The notes under the pieces: generated by a model | Seen by the model: the letters and a program-made list of their open reading frames with translations, nothing else | What the model was told of the DNA's origin: nothing | The model's database searches: none | Origin: Paenibacillus sp. ACRRY | GTDB lineage: Bacteria > Bacillota > Bacilli > Paenibacillales > Paenibacillaceae | Assembly: GCF_022346995.1 (NCBI RefSeq) | Contig: NZ_JAKRNM010000001.1 | Coordinates: forward strand, 1-64,000 | Reading direction: 5' to 3' | Length of the DNA: 64,000 nt | Program-made: the position numbers and the translations under genes | Shown here: positions 15,957 through 27,094 of the stretch, one piece after another | How the letters are laid out: each line of letters opens with the position of its first letter | Position numbering within the stretch: the stretch's first letter is position 1

Positions 15957-17480
15957 ATGGAACCAACGAGCATTATTTTATTTGGTGCTACTGGCGATTT
16001 AGCCAAAAGAAAAATATATCCTGCCTTATACAATTTATATATTGAGCAGAAACTTCCTGAAACCTTCTCACTGATTGGCCTGGGCCGTAGAGAATGGTCT
16101 GATGAATTTTTTCAGGCACAAGTTGAAAAGTCACTGAATGAATTCTCTAGACGCCAAGCGGATCCAGAACGTGTGAAGTCGTTCGTGCAGGCTTTTCGAT
16201 ACAATGTATTGAATATTAGCCATAAGGAAGATTATATACAGCTGTTAAAATTGGTTGAACAGAGAGAAGCAGAGCTGGGCATTCCGTCCAATCGCCTGTT
16301 CTATCTGTCTGTCGGACCAGAATTCTTCGAACCGATCGCAGAAAATATTCAAAGCAGCGGACTTGGATCCACCGATGGCTGGAAGCGCCTCGTGATTGAG
16401 AAACCGTTCGGTCATGATCTGCAATCGGCCCGTGATCTTAACCGCAAACTGAGTGAGGCGTTCACGGAAGAAGAGATCTATCGGATCGACCATTATCTTG
16501 GCAAACCGATGGTACAGCGTTTGGAAACCTTGCATCAGAGCAATCCGATCATGAAAGCATTATGGAACAACCGGTACATCTCCAACGTGCAAATCACAGC
16601 CAACGAGACTGTTGGTGTGGAGGAGCGTGCTTCCTATTATGATCATGTAGGAGCTGTGCGGGATATGTTCCAGAATCACATGCTGCAATTGCTCATGATG
16701 ATGGCTATCCAGCTTCCATACAACAGCACGACCGAAAAGGTTGGACTGAAGAAAAAGCATATTATGGAATCGATCGAGCCGCTGCAGAAACAAAATGTGG
16801 GTGCCAACGTGATTCGTGGACAATATGCTGAAGGATCCATCCAAGGCAAAGCGGTGAGCGCGTATGCTGCCGAGCCGGGCGTTGCCGAAAATACAATGAA
16901 CGATACATTTATTGCTGCGAAATTGCAGATTGATGACTTCTTCTGGCGCGGGGTTCCGTTCTATATCCGCACAGGTAAACGAATGAAGGAGAAATCAACA
17001 CGTATCGTCATCGAATTCAAGGAACCGTCTGGTCAGTCAAATGCAGTGAAGAGCAATGGCTCCAAGCCGAATCTGCTTGTCATTGAAATGAGTCCTGATC
17101 AAAGCATGACGCTACAGCTCAATGCGAGTGACCCTCAGAACAAAGGGGAGTTCAAGCCGGTTCACATTGATTTGGCACCTGATCGGGGAGATCTTGCCGA
17201 AGCTTATGAGAACCTGATCCGTGATGCCCTTCAAGGGGATCCAACGTTCTTCGCTCATTGGGATGAAGTTGAATTGTCTTGGGCTTGGGTTCAACCGATC
17301 TTGGAGGCATTTGAGGAGAATCTGCTGCCACTTCATCTCTACCCTGCAGGTAGCTATGGTCCTGTGGAATCAGACGAGATGCTTGCTGTCGAAGGTCATC
17401 ACTGGTGGTTTGATGAGCCGTCAGAACAATCTGCTGAAGATGTACTGGCTGCACCACTAGCTGTCAATTCAAACTTGTAA
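15957..17480 (+). CDS. zwf: Glucose-6-phosphate 1-dehydrogenase
   Basis: 507 residues, full length; ATG after GGAAGGAGAACGG. The N-terminal Rossmann motif GATGDLAKRKIYPAL binds NADP. The substrate and catalytic motif IDHYLGK is at about residue 178. The C-terminal half is the G6PD beta-sheet domain (RTGKRMKEKSTRI). It oxidises glucose 6-phosphate to 6-phosphogluconolactone, the first step of the oxidative pentose phosphate pathway, yielding NADPH in the cytosol. It is followed after 32 nt by transaldolase and then gnd, so the operon joins oxidative and non-oxidative branches. No 6-phosphogluconolactonase gene is present in the window. Confidence 0.97.
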   Translation: MEPTSIILFGATGDLAKRKIYPALYNLYIEQKLPETFSLIGLGRREWSDEFFQAQVEKSLNEFSRRQADPERVKSFVQAFRYNVLNISHKEDYIQLLKLVEQREAELGIPSNRLFYLSVGPEFFEPIAENIQSSGLGSTDGWKRLVIEKPFGHDLQSARDLNRKLSEAFTEEEIYRIDHYLGKPMVQRLETLHQSNPIMKALWNNRYISNVQITANETVGVEERASYYDHVGAVRDMFQNHMLQLLMMMAIQLPYNSTTEKVGLKKKHIMESIEPLQKQNVGANVIRGQYAEGSIQGKAVSAYAAEPGVAENTMNDTFIAAKLQIDDFFWRGVPFYIRTGKRMKEKSTRIVIEFKEPSGQSNAVKSNGSKPNLLVIEMSPDQSMTLQLNASDPQNKGEFKPVHIDLAPDRGDLAEAYENLIRDALQGDPTFFAHWDEVELSWAWVQPILEAFEENLLPLHLYPAGSYGPVESDEMLAVEGHHWWFDEPSEQSAEDVLAAPLAVNSNL

Positions 17481-17512
17481 TTCAAAACACAAATTAACTG
17501 GAGGGTTTTAAC

Positions 17513-18178
17513 ATGAAATTTTTCATCGATACAGCAAACTTGGAAGACATCAAAAAAGCATACAAAATCGGCGTCCTGTCTGGTGTAACAACTAACCCAT
17601 CACTGGTAGCCAAAGAAGGCATTAAATTTGAAGATCGCATTGAGGAAATCTTGCGTGAAGTACCTGAAGTTGAATCCGTATCTGCAGAAGTAACACCGGA
17701 TGCCCTTACAGCTGAAGAAATGATCGCTCAAGCGAACGAATTGATCAAAATCAACAATAACGACAAAAACATTACAATCAAGCTGCCTATGACACTTGCA
17801 GGGCTTGAAGCATGCCGTTACCTGACCAAAAAAGGCGTGAAAACGAACGTAACGTTGATCTTCACTGTGAATCAGGCCCTTTTGGCTGCACGTGCAGGTG
17901 CTACGTATGTATCTCCATTCCTCGGTCGTCTGGATGATATTTCGGAAGATGGCGTTCAATTGGTTGCCAAAGTAGCTGAATTGTTCCGTACACATAACCT
18001 GGATGCTCAAATTATCGCGGCTTCCGTAAGACATCCAGACCACGTTACACGTGTAGCGATGGCTGGAGCACATATTGCTACGGTTCCATTCTCTGTAATT
18101 GAACAAATTTCCAAACACCCACTGACAGATCAAGGCATGGATAAATTCGCAGCTGACTGGAAAAAAACAGTTCAATAA
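17513..18178 (+). CDS. tal: Transaldolase
   Basis: 221 residues, ATG after CTGGAGGGTT. The short MipB/TalC-type transaldolase fold begins [16 protein letters not shown] and has [13 protein letters not shown]. The Schiff-base lysine is in NITIKLPMT at about residue 87. It transfers a dihydroxyacetone unit between sedoheptulose 7-phosphate and glyceraldehyde 3-phosphate. Members of this subfamily can also be fructose 6-phosphate aldolases, but the context between zwf and gnd favours transaldolase. Codon use is strongly biased (AAA, GTA, CCA, CGT), which suggests high expression. Confidence 0.95.
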   Translation: MKFFIDTANLEDIKKAYKIGVLSGVTTNPSLVAKEGIKFEDRIEEILREVPEVESVSAEVTPDALTAEEMIAQANELIKINNNDKNITIKLPMTLAGLEACRYLTKKGVKTNVTLIFTVNQALLAARAGATYVSPFLGRLDDISEDGVQLVAKVAELFRTHNLDAQIIAASVRHPDHVTRVAMAGAHIATVPFSVIEQISKHPLTDQGMDKFAADWKKTVQ

Positions 18179-18251
18179 GGGTAACTTCCCGAATAGCGAA
18201 TTCAATCAAACTAAACGTTTCTTATAAAACAAGGAGCATGGGGAGGACATA

Positions 18252-19670
18252 ATGAGTAAACAACAGATTGGTGTTATTGGACTTGCAGTAATGGGCAAAA
18301 ACTTGGCCCTTAATATTGAAAGTAAAGGATTTTCCGTATCGGTGTTCAACCGTTCCCCGGAGAAAACGAATGATCTTCTGAAAGAAGCTGAGGGTAAAAA
18401 CCTGACTGGCGCGTTCTCCATTGAAGAGTTCGTGGCATCCCTGGAATCCCCACGCAAAATTCTGATCATGGTTCAAGCCGGTAAAGCGACTGATGCGACG
18501 ATTGAACAATTGCTGCCTCATCTGGATGAGGGCGACATCATTATTGATGGAGGTAACGCCTACTTCCCTGACACGCAACGTCGCAGCAAAGAACTGGAAG
18601 AGAAAGGTTTCCGTTTCATTGGCGCTGGTGTATCCGGCGGTGAAGAAGGCGCATTGAAAGGCCCGGCAATCATGCCAGGTGGTCAAGAAAGTGCCTACGA
18701 ACTGGTTGAACCGATTCTGACAGCGATCTCTGCTAAAGTTGGCGATGATGCCTGCTGCACGTACATCGGACCGGATGGTGCCGGACACTTCGTCAAAATG
18801 GTGCACAACGGTATTGAATACGGAGATATGCAGTTGATTGGTGAAGCGTATCACCTGCTCAAATCCGTACTGAATGTTTCCGTTGAGGAACTGCACGAAA
18901 TCTTCACAGAGTGGAACCAAGGCGAATTGGACAGCTATCTGATCGAGATTACGGCGGATATCTTCTCCAAATACGATCCGGAAACCGGCAAACCAATGGT
19001 TGACGTTATTCTGGACGCGGCTGGACAAAAAGGAACAGGCAAATGGACAAGCCAAAGCGCGCTGGATCTCGGCGTACCATTGTCCATGATTACAGAATCC
19101 GTATTCTCCCGTTTCCTGTCCGCGATGAAGGACGAGCGTGTAGCTGCGAGCAAAATCCTGAACGGACCGAAGGCTGAAGCATTCTCCGGCGATAAAAAAG
19201 CGTTCATCGAGAGTGTACGCAAAGCATTGTTCGCAAGTAAAATCGTGTCCTACGCACAAGGCTTTGCCCAAATGCGTGCGGCTTCTGACGAGTATGGTTG
19301 GGATCTGAAATACGGTAACATCGCCATGATCTTCCGCGGCGGCTGCATTATCCGTTCGCAGTTCCTGCAAAACATCAAAGAAGCATATGACAAAGATGCA
19401 GAACTCAAAAACCTGCTTCTGGATCCATATTTCCAAAACATCGTGGAATCCTACCAGGATGCTTGGCGTGAAGTTGTAGCAGCTGCTGTAAAACAAGGTA
19501 TTCCGGTACCTGGCTTCTCCAGCGCGCTTTCCTACTACGACAGCTACCGTACAGAGCGTTTGCCTGCAAACCTGCTGCAAGCGCAGCGTGACTACTTCGG
19601 TGCTCACACATTCAAACGTGTGGACAAAGAAGGTTCATTCCACTTTCAATGGATGGATACAAACGAGTAA
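18252..19670 (+). CDS. gnd: 6-phosphogluconate dehydrogenase, decarboxylating
   Basis: 472 residues, ATG after TGGGGAGGAC. N-terminal Rossmann [16 protein letters not shown]-binding NRSPEKT, then the family block [19 protein letters not shown] and the catalytic region [16 protein letters not shown]-terminal [18 protein letters not shown] is typical. It converts 6-phosphogluconate to ribulose 5-phosphate, CO2 and NADPH. The length and C-terminus correspond to the long NADP-dependent (GndA) type. Last gene of the zwf operon, followed by a terminator. The very biased codon use creates a long chance open frame on the opposite strand. Confidence 0.97.
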   Translation: MSKQQIGVIGLAVMGKNLALNIESKGFSVSVFNRSPEKTNDLLKEAEGKNLTGAFSIEEFVASLESPRKILIMVQAGKATDATIEQLLPHLDEGDIIIDGGNAYFPDTQRRSKELEEKGFRFIGAGVSGGEEGALKGPAIMPGGQESAYELVEPILTAISAKVGDDACCTYIGPDGAGHFVKMVHNGIEYGDMQLIGEAYHLLKSVLNVSVEELHEIFTEWNQGELDSYLIEITADIFSKYDPETGKPMVDVILDAAGQKGTGKWTSQSALDLGVPLSMITESVFSRFLSAMKDERVAASKILNGPKAEAFSGDKKAFIESVRKALFASKIVSYAQGFAQMRAASDEYGWDLKYGNIAMIFRGGCIIRSQFLQNIKEAYDKDAELKNLLLDPYFQNIVESYQDAWREVVAAAVKQGIPVPGFSSALSYYDSYRTERLPANLLQAQRDYFGAHTFKRVDKEGSFHFQWMDTNE

Positions 19671-19704
19671 GATATGTTGATTCAATGTACTGAATAGAAC
19701 AAGC

Positions 19705-19764
19705 AAGCATGCTTGCATCGTTTAGGAGTGTTATACTCTAGGCGAATGCAGGCATGCTTTTTTA
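19705..19764 (+). terminator. Terminator of the zwf-tal-gnd operon
   Basis: AAGCATGCTTGCAT pairs with ATGCAGGCATGCTT (one mismatch) over about 27 nt, then a T-run. The rest of 19765-19970 holds only short AT-rich sequence before the next gene. Confidence 0.85.
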
Positions 19765-19970
19765 TGTTAATAGGGACCCTATTATTCAATAGTATTGATT
19801 GCGAGTGGATGAAATTTAAGTATCCGCAAATTGTAATAAAATGTACGTATCTATGCTGGTGAAGGTGATGCCTCGACCCTGCAAACTGCGGTATACTGGT
19901 TCAGACAGACTACTCGTTTGTTAGGTGTAAATTCAGCAATCAACTTACTGACGTGGAGGTTAACCGGAGC

Positions 19971-21074
19971 ATGTTCGTATTGGCAGGCATTTTGTTTTTG
20001 GTAGTATACGGTTTATTGGTGTTCTACATAGGCTGGAGCGGCTGGAGCTGGATGAAGCCCGTCGTGTCAGCCAGATTTCGATGGTTCTATATTGTTGCCC
20101 TAGCATTTCTTGCAGTTTCATTCATTCTGGCCCGGCTGTTTGGAAGTATATCCTTCTTAAGTGTAATTGGTTCTTACTGGCTTGCAATTTTTTCATTGCT
20201 GCTGCTGATCTTGCCAGTTATCCATTTAACCTTGTGGCTGCTCCGATTAACACGGATCCCCAGACATCACACGCAGAAGTGGGCGGGTGTAGTGACTTTG
20301 GTGCTACTTCTCTCTACGATGGCATACGGGATCTACAATGCGTATAGTCCGGTCGTCAGAGAGTACAGTATTCAGATTGATAAAAAGGTGGAAGGGATCG
20401 ACAGTCTCAACATTGTTATGGCTGCAGACATGCATTTTGGACTTCTATCAGGACCGGCACATGCCAAACGCATGGTGGAGGAAATTAATGCTTTGAAGCC
20501 TGATCTGGTTCTCTATCCCGGTGACATTATCGATGACAATCTGGACATGTACCTGGGTAGTGGCATCGCAGATATTATCAGTGGTATCCAGGCGCCATAC
20601 GGAGTCTACGCTTCATTGGGCAATCATGACAAATTCGACGGTCCGATTGAAGATCTGATTGCTGCGCTGGAGAAGAGCAATATGCAGGTTCTTTATGATG
20701 ATAAAATCGTATTGGACGACAAAATTACCCTGATTGGACGTAAAGACAGAACGGAAGACGATCGTGCTGAAGTGGCAACGTTAATGCAGGATACCGACCT
20801 GAGCAAGCCGGTGCTGATGATGGATCACCAGCCGTATGATCTGGATATTGCGGAGCAGAATCATGTGGATCTGGTTGTGTCTGGTCACACCCACCGCGGC
20901 CAGATTGCACCAGCTCAGTTCATCACCCAGGCGATATACGAAAACGATTGGGGTTACTTGCAAAAAGGTTCGATGCACTCTATTGTGACCTCGGGTTATG
21001 GCTTCTGGGGACCGCCAATCCGCACGAGCAGTCGCTCAGAAATTGTTCAGATTCATGTGACATTCCAGCAATAA
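19971..21074 (+). CDS. Membrane-anchored metallophosphoesterase
   Basis: 367 residues. ATG at 19971 is preferred; GTGGAGGT 10 nt before it is its ribosome binding site and not a GTG start. The N-terminal 115 residues hold four hydrophobic segments. The calcineurin-like phosphoesterase domain (about 140-367) shows all metal-binding motifs: DMHFG, GDIID, LGNHDKFDG, MDHQPYDL and SGHTHRGQI. The layout matches the YkuE/YaeI-like phosphodiesterase group, which acts at the outer face on lipid or nucleotide phosphodiesters. The substrate is unknown. Single gene with its own terminator. Confidence 0.9.
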   Translation: MFVLAGILFLVVYGLLVFYIGWSGWSWMKPVVSARFRWFYIVALAFLAVSFILARLFGSISFLSVIGSYWLAIFSLLLLILPVIHLTLWLLRLTRIPRHHTQKWAGVVTLVLLLSTMAYGIYNAYSPVVREYSIQIDKKVEGIDSLNIVMAADMHFGLLSGPAHAKRMVEEINALKPDLVLYPGDIIDDNLDMYLGSGIADIISGIQAPYGVYASLGNHDKFDGPIEDLIAALEKSNMQVLYDDKIVLDDKITLIGRKDRTEDDRAEVATLMQDTDLSKPVLMMDHQPYDLDIAEQNHVDLVVSGHTHRGQIAPAQFITQAIYENDWGYLQKGSMHSIVTSGYGFWGPPIRTSSRSEIVQIHVTFQQ

Positions 21075-21079
21075 TAGTA

Positions 21080-21108
21080 AAAGGCCCTTCAATTGAAGGG
21101 TCTTTCTT
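21080..21108 (+). terminator. Terminator of the metallophosphoesterase gene
   Basis: AAGGCCCTTCAA pairs with TTGAAGGGTCTT and is followed by TCTTTA. Strong stem, short T-tract. Confidence 0.8.
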
Positions 21109-21228
21109 TATGGATGTCGTCTACTCTAAGCAAACCAAAACCATCTAACCTGTGTTTACATACTAGAGCTTATTTACTTCGGTATCTAGGATATTAACAT
21201 ACAATACTTCTAAGAAAGAGATGATCAG

Positions 21229-21681
21229 TTGAACACAAAAAGACATTCCCGAATACAAAAGCGATTAGTGCTCGTCATGGGTCTGATGTTGGTTATATTG
21301 GCCGGCTATTTCTACTGGATTAGAGACCAGACGCAGATTTCTGAGGTTGCTTTTGAGACGATTGAACTTGCTCAGGCACCATCTGAGGTCATGGAGGTAA
21401 TTGAAGAACAAGCCAGAAAATTTGAAGTATTAGCTGCTGAGCATGAAGGGTGGATCTACGTCTATTATGGCATCGATGAAGGTGACTACAAGACAATAGA
21501 CATGAACATATTGGATACATATGAGCATTATGTAGCACAGATTACCGTAAGAGATGCAGATAATGATCAGTGGATAAACAGCTACAAGCTCGTACGATTT
21601 AAATGTTTAGATAAAAAATCATTAATAACTGAAGTGACCGACAGAACCCAATTCGTAAGGCAAGTACACGTTGATAATTGA
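21229..21681 (+). CDS. Hypothetical protein with N-terminal anchor
   Basis: 150 residues from TTG, with AAGAAAGAGATGATC upstream. Basic N-terminus (NTKRHSRIQKR), then a hydrophobic segment at about 12-28 and an extracytoplasmic domain of 120 residues that is rich in Glu, Asp and Tyr and has one cysteine. No family recognised. Single gene just before the first beta-glucoside cassette, but separated from it by a promoter. Confidence 0.7.
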   Translation: MNTKRHSRIQKRLVLVMGLMLVILAGYFYWIRDQTQISEVAFETIELAQAPSEVMEVIEEQARKFEVLAAEHEGWIYVYYGIDEGDYKTIDMNILDTYEHYVAQITVRDADNDQWINSYKLVRFKCLDKKSLITEVTDRTQFVRQVHVDN

Positions 21682-21845
21682 ATATAGGTTTCACATCTCA
21701 AGTCGTTGGCAATACTTCTTAGGGTCTGTTCGTCTAATAGGTGAAATACCTGATATAAAGTGAAATTGCTAAGATTAAAGCCCTAATAAAAAGGATTTTT
21801 CTATCTAATAAATCGATGTAAATAAGACAGTGGTAGCATTTTTGG

Positions 21846-21874
21846 TTGACACCGTTTTCAGGTTGTGATAAATT
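21846..21874 (+). promoter_or_regulatory. SigA promoter of the licT-bglP-bglA cassette 1
   Basis: TTGACA at 21846-21851, 17 nt, then TAAATT at 21869-21874. Transcription would start near 21881, which puts the RAT site at the very 5' end of the RNA. Confidence 0.7.
21847..21860. promoter_or_regulatory. cre box (CcpA site)
   Basis: TGACACCGTTTTCA fits the cre consensus TGWNANCGNTNWCA at every defined base. It overlaps the -35 hexamer, so CcpA binding should block the promoter when a preferred sugar is present. Confidence 0.75.
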
Positions 21875-21882
21875 ATACCCGA

Positions 21883-21911
21883 GGCTTGTTACCGGTAATG
21901 CGGGCAAAACC
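21883..21911 (+). promoter_or_regulatory. RAT site (LicT antiterminator) before licT 1
   Basis: A 29-nt element: GGCTTGTTACCGG, TAATG, then CGGGCAAAACC. It matches the LicT/BglG ribonucleic antiterminator pattern (GGxTTGTTACTG ... GCAGGCAAAACC). Its 3' end forms the 5' arm of the terminator at 21902, so bound LicT prevents termination. Confidence 0.85.
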
Positions 21912-21958
21912 ACTATGGAAATGATTTTATTATTTCTATTTTGGTTTTGCCCTTTTTT
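21902..21958 (+). terminator. Conditional terminator in the licT 1 leader
   Basis: GGGCAAAACCA pairs exactly with TGGTTTTGCCC, followed by T6. It overlaps the RAT site by 10 nt, the standard LicT-controlled design. Confidence 0.9.
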
Positions 21959-21986
21959 AATCCTCAAAAAAAACGGGTGGTCCTAA

Positions 21987-22829
21987 ATGATTATTAAACA
22001 GATATTTAATAACAATATTGTCAGTACCGTGGATGACAAAAATCAGGAACTGCTGATCCTCGGCCGGGGTATCGGGTTTAAGTTCAAAGTCGGTGATGAG
22101 ATTGATGAGGAACGGATAGAGAAAGTGTTCCGTCTTCAGGATGCATCGATCTATGAGAAATTCAAGTCCATCGTCACTGAAGTGCCGATTGAAATTCTGC
22201 AGGCAACGGATGATATCGTAACGCTGGCGCGAACGCAACTGAATAAAACCATCAGTGACGGGATTTATGTCTCGTTGTCGGATCACATTCATTTTGCCGT
22301 CCAGCGTCTGGAAAAGGGCATGATTACGAGGAATCCGCTTTCCTGGGAAGTGCAGCACTTTTACAAGGCGGAGTATGATGTCGCCCGAGAAGCGCTCACG
22401 CTGCTCAAGGAAAGACTGGATATTGATTTTCCCAAAGATGAGATTTGCAATATTGCACTGCATTTCATTAATGCGGAAGTCAATGATTCCATGAATGATG
22501 TGACTCATCTCATGCAGCTGCTTCAGGAAATCATGAACATTATCAAATATCACTTCAATGTCGAATTGGATGAAGATAGCGTTAACTATTTCCGTTTTAT
22601 CACACATTTGAAATATTTCTGCCAGAGAGTCATCACCCATTCAACGCATGATGATGCAGAGGAGTATTTATATGAGGTGGTTCGGAAAAACTATCCAGAA
22701 ACCTTCAAATGTATTGGCAAGATCGAAACTTTTATCCATAAGAATTATCAATACGACATGACACACTCGGAACAGTTATATCTTACGCTCCATCTGGAGC
22801 GGTTAATGAAAACCAAGCGAGAAAATTAG
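21987..22829 (+). CDS. licT: LicT/BglG-family transcription antiterminator (cassette 1)
   Basis: 280 residues. The N-terminal RNA-binding CAT domain (1-55) begins MIIKQIFNNNIV and has GRGIGFKFKVGDEI. Two PTS regulation domains follow, with the phosphorylatable histidines in LSDHIHFAVQR (PRD1) and NIALHFINAEV, and RFITHLKYF and LTLHLERL (PRD2). It binds RAT RNA and stops terminators forming when the beta-glucoside permease is transporting. It has its own RAT/terminator leader, so it is autoregulated. It reads into the permease and glucosidase genes downstream. Confidence 0.95.
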   Translation: MIIKQIFNNNIVSTVDDKNQELLILGRGIGFKFKVGDEIDEERIEKVFRLQDASIYEKFKSIVTEVPIEILQATDDIVTLARTQLNKTISDGIYVSLSDHIHFAVQRLEKGMITRNPLSWEVQHFYKAEYDVAREALTLLKERLDIDFPKDEICNIALHFINAEVNDSMNDVTHLMQLLQEIMNIIKYHFNVELDEDSVNYFRFITHLKYFCQRVITHSTHDDAEEYLYEVVRKNYPETFKCIGKIETFIHKNYQYDMTHSEQLYLTLHLERLMKTKREN

Positions 22830-22850
22830 ATCTTAATTAAATATCCCATG

Positions 22851-22879
22851 GGCTTGTTACTGTTCAATCAGGCAATACC
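22851..22879 (+). promoter_or_regulatory. RAT site between licT 1 and bglP 1
   Basis: 29 nt with GGCTTGTTACTG at the 5' end, TTCAAT, then CAGGCAATACC. Only 3 differences from the RAT at 35196 in cassette 2. Its last 6 nt are the start of the terminator stem. Confidence 0.88.
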
Positions 22880-22930
22880 CGAATGAGATGGCGCGCACAT
22901 GACGTGTCGTATTCGTTCGGGTATTTTTTA
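22874..22930 (+). terminator. Conditional terminator before bglP 1
   Basis: AATACCCGAA pairs with TTCGGGTATT, followed by TTTTTA; the loop between contains further GC-rich pairing. Overlaps the RAT at 22851. Confidence 0.88.
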
Positions 22931-22956
22931 TTGGAAAATACGAGGAGGAAAACATC

Positions 22957-24876
22957 ATGAACCATCAAGAAACGGCGCAGGAAATTATCAAAGCCGTTGG
23001 GGGAACAAACAACATCAACTCGGTGTACCACTGTATTACCCGTCTTCGCTTTGAATTGAAAGACAATGACAAAGTGGATAACGGTACAATCAAGAAGCTG
23101 GATAAAGTCATGGGGACCAACATCTCCGGAGACCAATTCCAGGTCATTATTGGTAATGATGTACCAAAAGTGTTTGATGCGATGGTCAAAGAACATCCGG
23201 CACTGCAGCAGAGCCCGGAAAAGAAAGAGACCAAGTCGGACAACAAGAAAAATGTAATTCTTAAAATATTTGAAACGATTGCAGGGGTCTTTGCACCGAT
23301 GCTGCCAGCGATCACCGCTGCAGGTATGCTCAAAGGTTTGCTTGCCCTGTTTGTATCTCTCGGCTGGATGTCGGCGGGTACGGACACCTATCGCATTCTC
23401 TCAGCCATCGGTGATGGCGTCTTCCATTACCTGCCACTGCTGATTGCAGTCAGTGCTGCTCGCAAGTTCGGCAGTAATCCGTTTGTTGCGATTGCGTTAG
23501 GTACGGCGTTGATGTATCCGGATATGAGCACGCTGCTCTCCAGCGGCGAATCCGTTGCTTTTATCGGCATCCCGGTAACGGCAGTAAGCTATGCATCATC
23601 GGTTATCCCGATCTTGCTGGCCGTATGGCTCATGTCCTATGTTGAGAAGTGGGTTGACCGCGTAATTCCAGCCGCTTTGAAGCTGCTGCTTGTTCCTTTG
23701 ATTACTTTGCTTGTTATGGTTCCGGTTACGCTGATCGCGATCGGTCCATTGGGTACTTTCGTAGGTAATGGATTGTCTGGCGGTATTAACTGGCTGCTGA
23801 ATGAAGGCGGATTGATTGCAGGTATCGTACTTGGCGGTGCAATGGCGCTGATTATTATGACAGGTATGCACTATGCGCTTGTTCCGATTATCCTGAGTAA
23901 CATTGCTACACTTGGCTTTGATAAATTCTTGCCGCTGACGTATATCTCGAATATGGGTCAAGCCGGAGCAACGCTAGGCGTATTTTTCCGAGCAAAAGAC
24001 AAAAAGCTCAAAACCGTTGCATTATCGACCAGCTTTACAGCCCTCATGGGTGTAACTGAACCGGCAATGTACGGGGTAAACATGAAATACAAAAAGCCAT
24101 TTGCTGCAGCCATGATCGGTAGTGCTGTAGGTGGCGGATTCGCACTGGCCTTTGGAGCCAAAGCTTATGTACTTGCGGGTAACGGCGGACTTCCTGGACT
24201 GCCTTCCCTGATTGGACAAACGTTCTGGTATTCCCTGATTGGTATGATTCTTGCTTTCGTGGTAGGAGCGATTATGTCCACGGTATTTGGAATTAAGGAA
24301 GAAGAAGGAGACGCAGAAGCGCTTGCTCAATTCTCCCCTGGTGCTACTTCTACTCCAGCAGCAGCCCCTTCCAATGAGGCAGCAGCGGTGAACGTGGATG
24401 ATATGGGTGCACCAACACCAACAAGTGATGCGACAGCTGTAGCTCCGATGACAGGAAAAGCGATTCCGCTGAAAGAAGTCAATGATCCAACGTTTGGCGA
24501 TGAATTAATGGGTAAAGGTGTTGCATTTGTTCCAAGCGTGGGCGAGCTCGTATCTCCAGTAACAGGAATGGTTATGAATGTGTTCAAAACGAAACATGCG
24601 ATCGTTGTCCGCAGTGATAACGGCATGGAACTCCTGATCCACGTGGGAATCAATACAGTCAAACTGCGCGGACAATATTTTGAATCCCATGTTGCTGCCG
24701 GAACTCGCGTACAGGCTGGAGACAAGCTGCTTTCCTTCGAACTCGATCAAATTGCGAAAGAATATGACATTACAACGGCCATGGTTGTTACTAACACGGC
24801 AGACTACAAAGACATTCAGCCAGTAAATTTGGGTGAGATCACGATGGGGCAAGAGGTATTGAAAGCCCAAATTTAA
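22957..24876 (+). CDS. bglP: Beta-glucoside PTS permease EIIBCA (cassette 1)
   Basis: 639 residues, ATG after ACGAGGAGGAAAAC. Domain order B-C-A. EIIB is residues 1-90, with the phosphocysteine C26 in HCITRLRF. EIIC is about 105-450, with the many hydrophobic segments and the family motif GVTEPAMYGVN. A Pro/Ala-rich linker follows, and EIIA is about 490-639, with the phosphohistidine in LLIHVGINTVKL. It takes up and phosphorylates aryl-beta-glucosides such as salicin or arbutin, and also signals to LicT. Located between licT and the 6-phospho-beta-glucosidase. Confidence 0.95.
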   Translation: MNHQETAQEIIKAVGGTNNINSVYHCITRLRFELKDNDKVDNGTIKKLDKVMGTNISGDQFQVIIGNDVPKVFDAMVKEHPALQQSPEKKETKSDNKKNVILKIFETIAGVFAPMLPAITAAGMLKGLLALFVSLGWMSAGTDTYRILSAIGDGVFHYLPLLIAVSAARKFGSNPFVAIALGTALMYPDMSTLLSSGESVAFIGIPVTAVSYASSVIPILLAVWLMSYVEKWVDRVIPAALKLLLVPLITLLVMVPVTLIAIGPLGTFVGNGLSGGINWLLNEGGLIAGIVLGGAMALIIMTGMHYALVPIILSNIATLGFDKFLPLTYISNMGQAGATLGVFFRAKDKKLKTVALSTSFTALMGVTEPAMYGVNMKYKKPFAAAMIGSAVGGGFALAFGAKAYVLAGNGGLPGLPSLIGQTFWYSLIGMILAFVVGAIMSTVFGIKEEEGDAEALAQFSPGATSTPAAAPSNEAAAVNVDDMGAPTPTSDATAVAPMTGKAIPLKEVNDPTFGDELMGKGVAFVPSVGELVSPVTGMVMNVFKTKHAIVVRSDNGMELLIHVGINTVKLRGQYFESHVAAGTRVQAGDKLLSFELDQIAKEYDITTAMVVTNTADYKDIQPVNLGEITMGQEVLKAQI

Positions 24877-24882
24877 TCTTAA

Positions 24883-26370
<1,488 letters not shown>

Positions 26371-26378
26371 TTCAAATT

Positions 26379-26428
26379 GGCAGCCCCAGGCGCAGCAGAA
26401 GAGCGGCGCAGGGGGCGCCTTTTTTTTG
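26379..26428 (+). terminator. Terminator of cassette 1
   Basis: A GC-rich imperfect stem between GGCAGCCCCAGGCGC and GCGCAGGGGGCGCC, followed by T8. Confidence 0.85.
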
Positions 26429-26508
26429 GCCCAAAGAAGGAGATTGTAAAAAGAATAGCTTCATGACACCCGGGGTGATATACTGTGTTCGTACTGGGGA
26501 GGGATAAC

Positions 26509-27075
26509 ATGAAGAAACCAATTATTGCTGTAGACATGGATGATACGATCTGTCATCTGGTCCGGCGAGCCATTTATCACAACAACATCAACTTCCCAAC
26601 CCATCCGCTGCGTTATGAGGATATGACTCATTGGGATACGTCTCACTTGCGTCATCCGGAGAGCACTCACGATGTTTTTTATGGTCGGCCGGGACTATTT
26701 GAGGAATTGGAGCTGTATGACGAGTACGTTGTGGACGAAATGCAGAAGCTGAATGAAGCTTATGATGTTATTATTGTGACGGCAGCAGACCCGAAGACGG
26801 TGGTGGAAAAGTGGAACTGGCTTCAACGCCATATGCCCTTTATCACGGCGGAGCAGTTTATCACATGCAAACGGAAAAATCTGATTAACTTTGACTTGTT
26901 AATTGATGACGGAGCACATAATTTAATTCCGGCTTGGAAAGAGGGAAAGAAAGTCATTTGTATCCCTCATCCGTGGAATGGGAGTGAGCGGGAACAGTAT
27001 CCGTTTCCCTTGATGTCCAGTTGGAAAGGTGCCAAGGCGTACATAGATGATTTGTTTGAGACTGCAAGGGGCTAG
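26509..27075 (+). CDS. 5'(3')-deoxyribonucleotidase-like HAD protein
   Basis: 188 residues. ATG at 26509 follows GGGGAGGGATA; an in-frame GTG 24 nt earlier would read through that site. HAD motif I is DMDDTI; motif II is IIVTAA; motif IV is the acidic pair in LLIDDG. It fits the NT5C-type 5' nucleotidase family (about 180-200 residues), which removes the 5' phosphate from deoxynucleoside monophosphates or related compounds. Single gene in the sugar island, not clearly linked to it. Confidence 0.85.
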   Translation: MKKPIIAVDMDDTICHLVRRAIYHNNINFPTHPLRYEDMTHWDTSHLRHPESTHDVFYGRPGLFEELELYDEYVVDEMQKLNEAYDVIIVTAADPKTVVEKWNWLQRHMPFITAEQFITCKRKNLINFDLLIDDGAHNLIPAWKEGKKVICIPHPWNGSEREQYPFPLMSSWKGAKAYIDDLFETARG

Positions 27076-27094
27076 ACAACGTACCAAAAGGAAG

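Noticed and set aside
17600..18205. 201-codon open frame opposite tal
   Set aside because: Same cause as the frame opposite gnd. Cys/Phe-rich, no ribosome binding site, and tal is certain.
18222..19607. 461-codon open frame on the minus strand opposite gnd
   Set aside because: It is the shadow of gnd: the strongly biased codons of gnd leave few stops in that frame. The translation is rich in Cys, Phe and His with no domain, and gnd is a complete recognised gene on the other strand.
21957..22640. 227-codon open frame opposite licT 1
   Set aside because: Antisense shadow of licT with no domain; its end overlaps the leader region.
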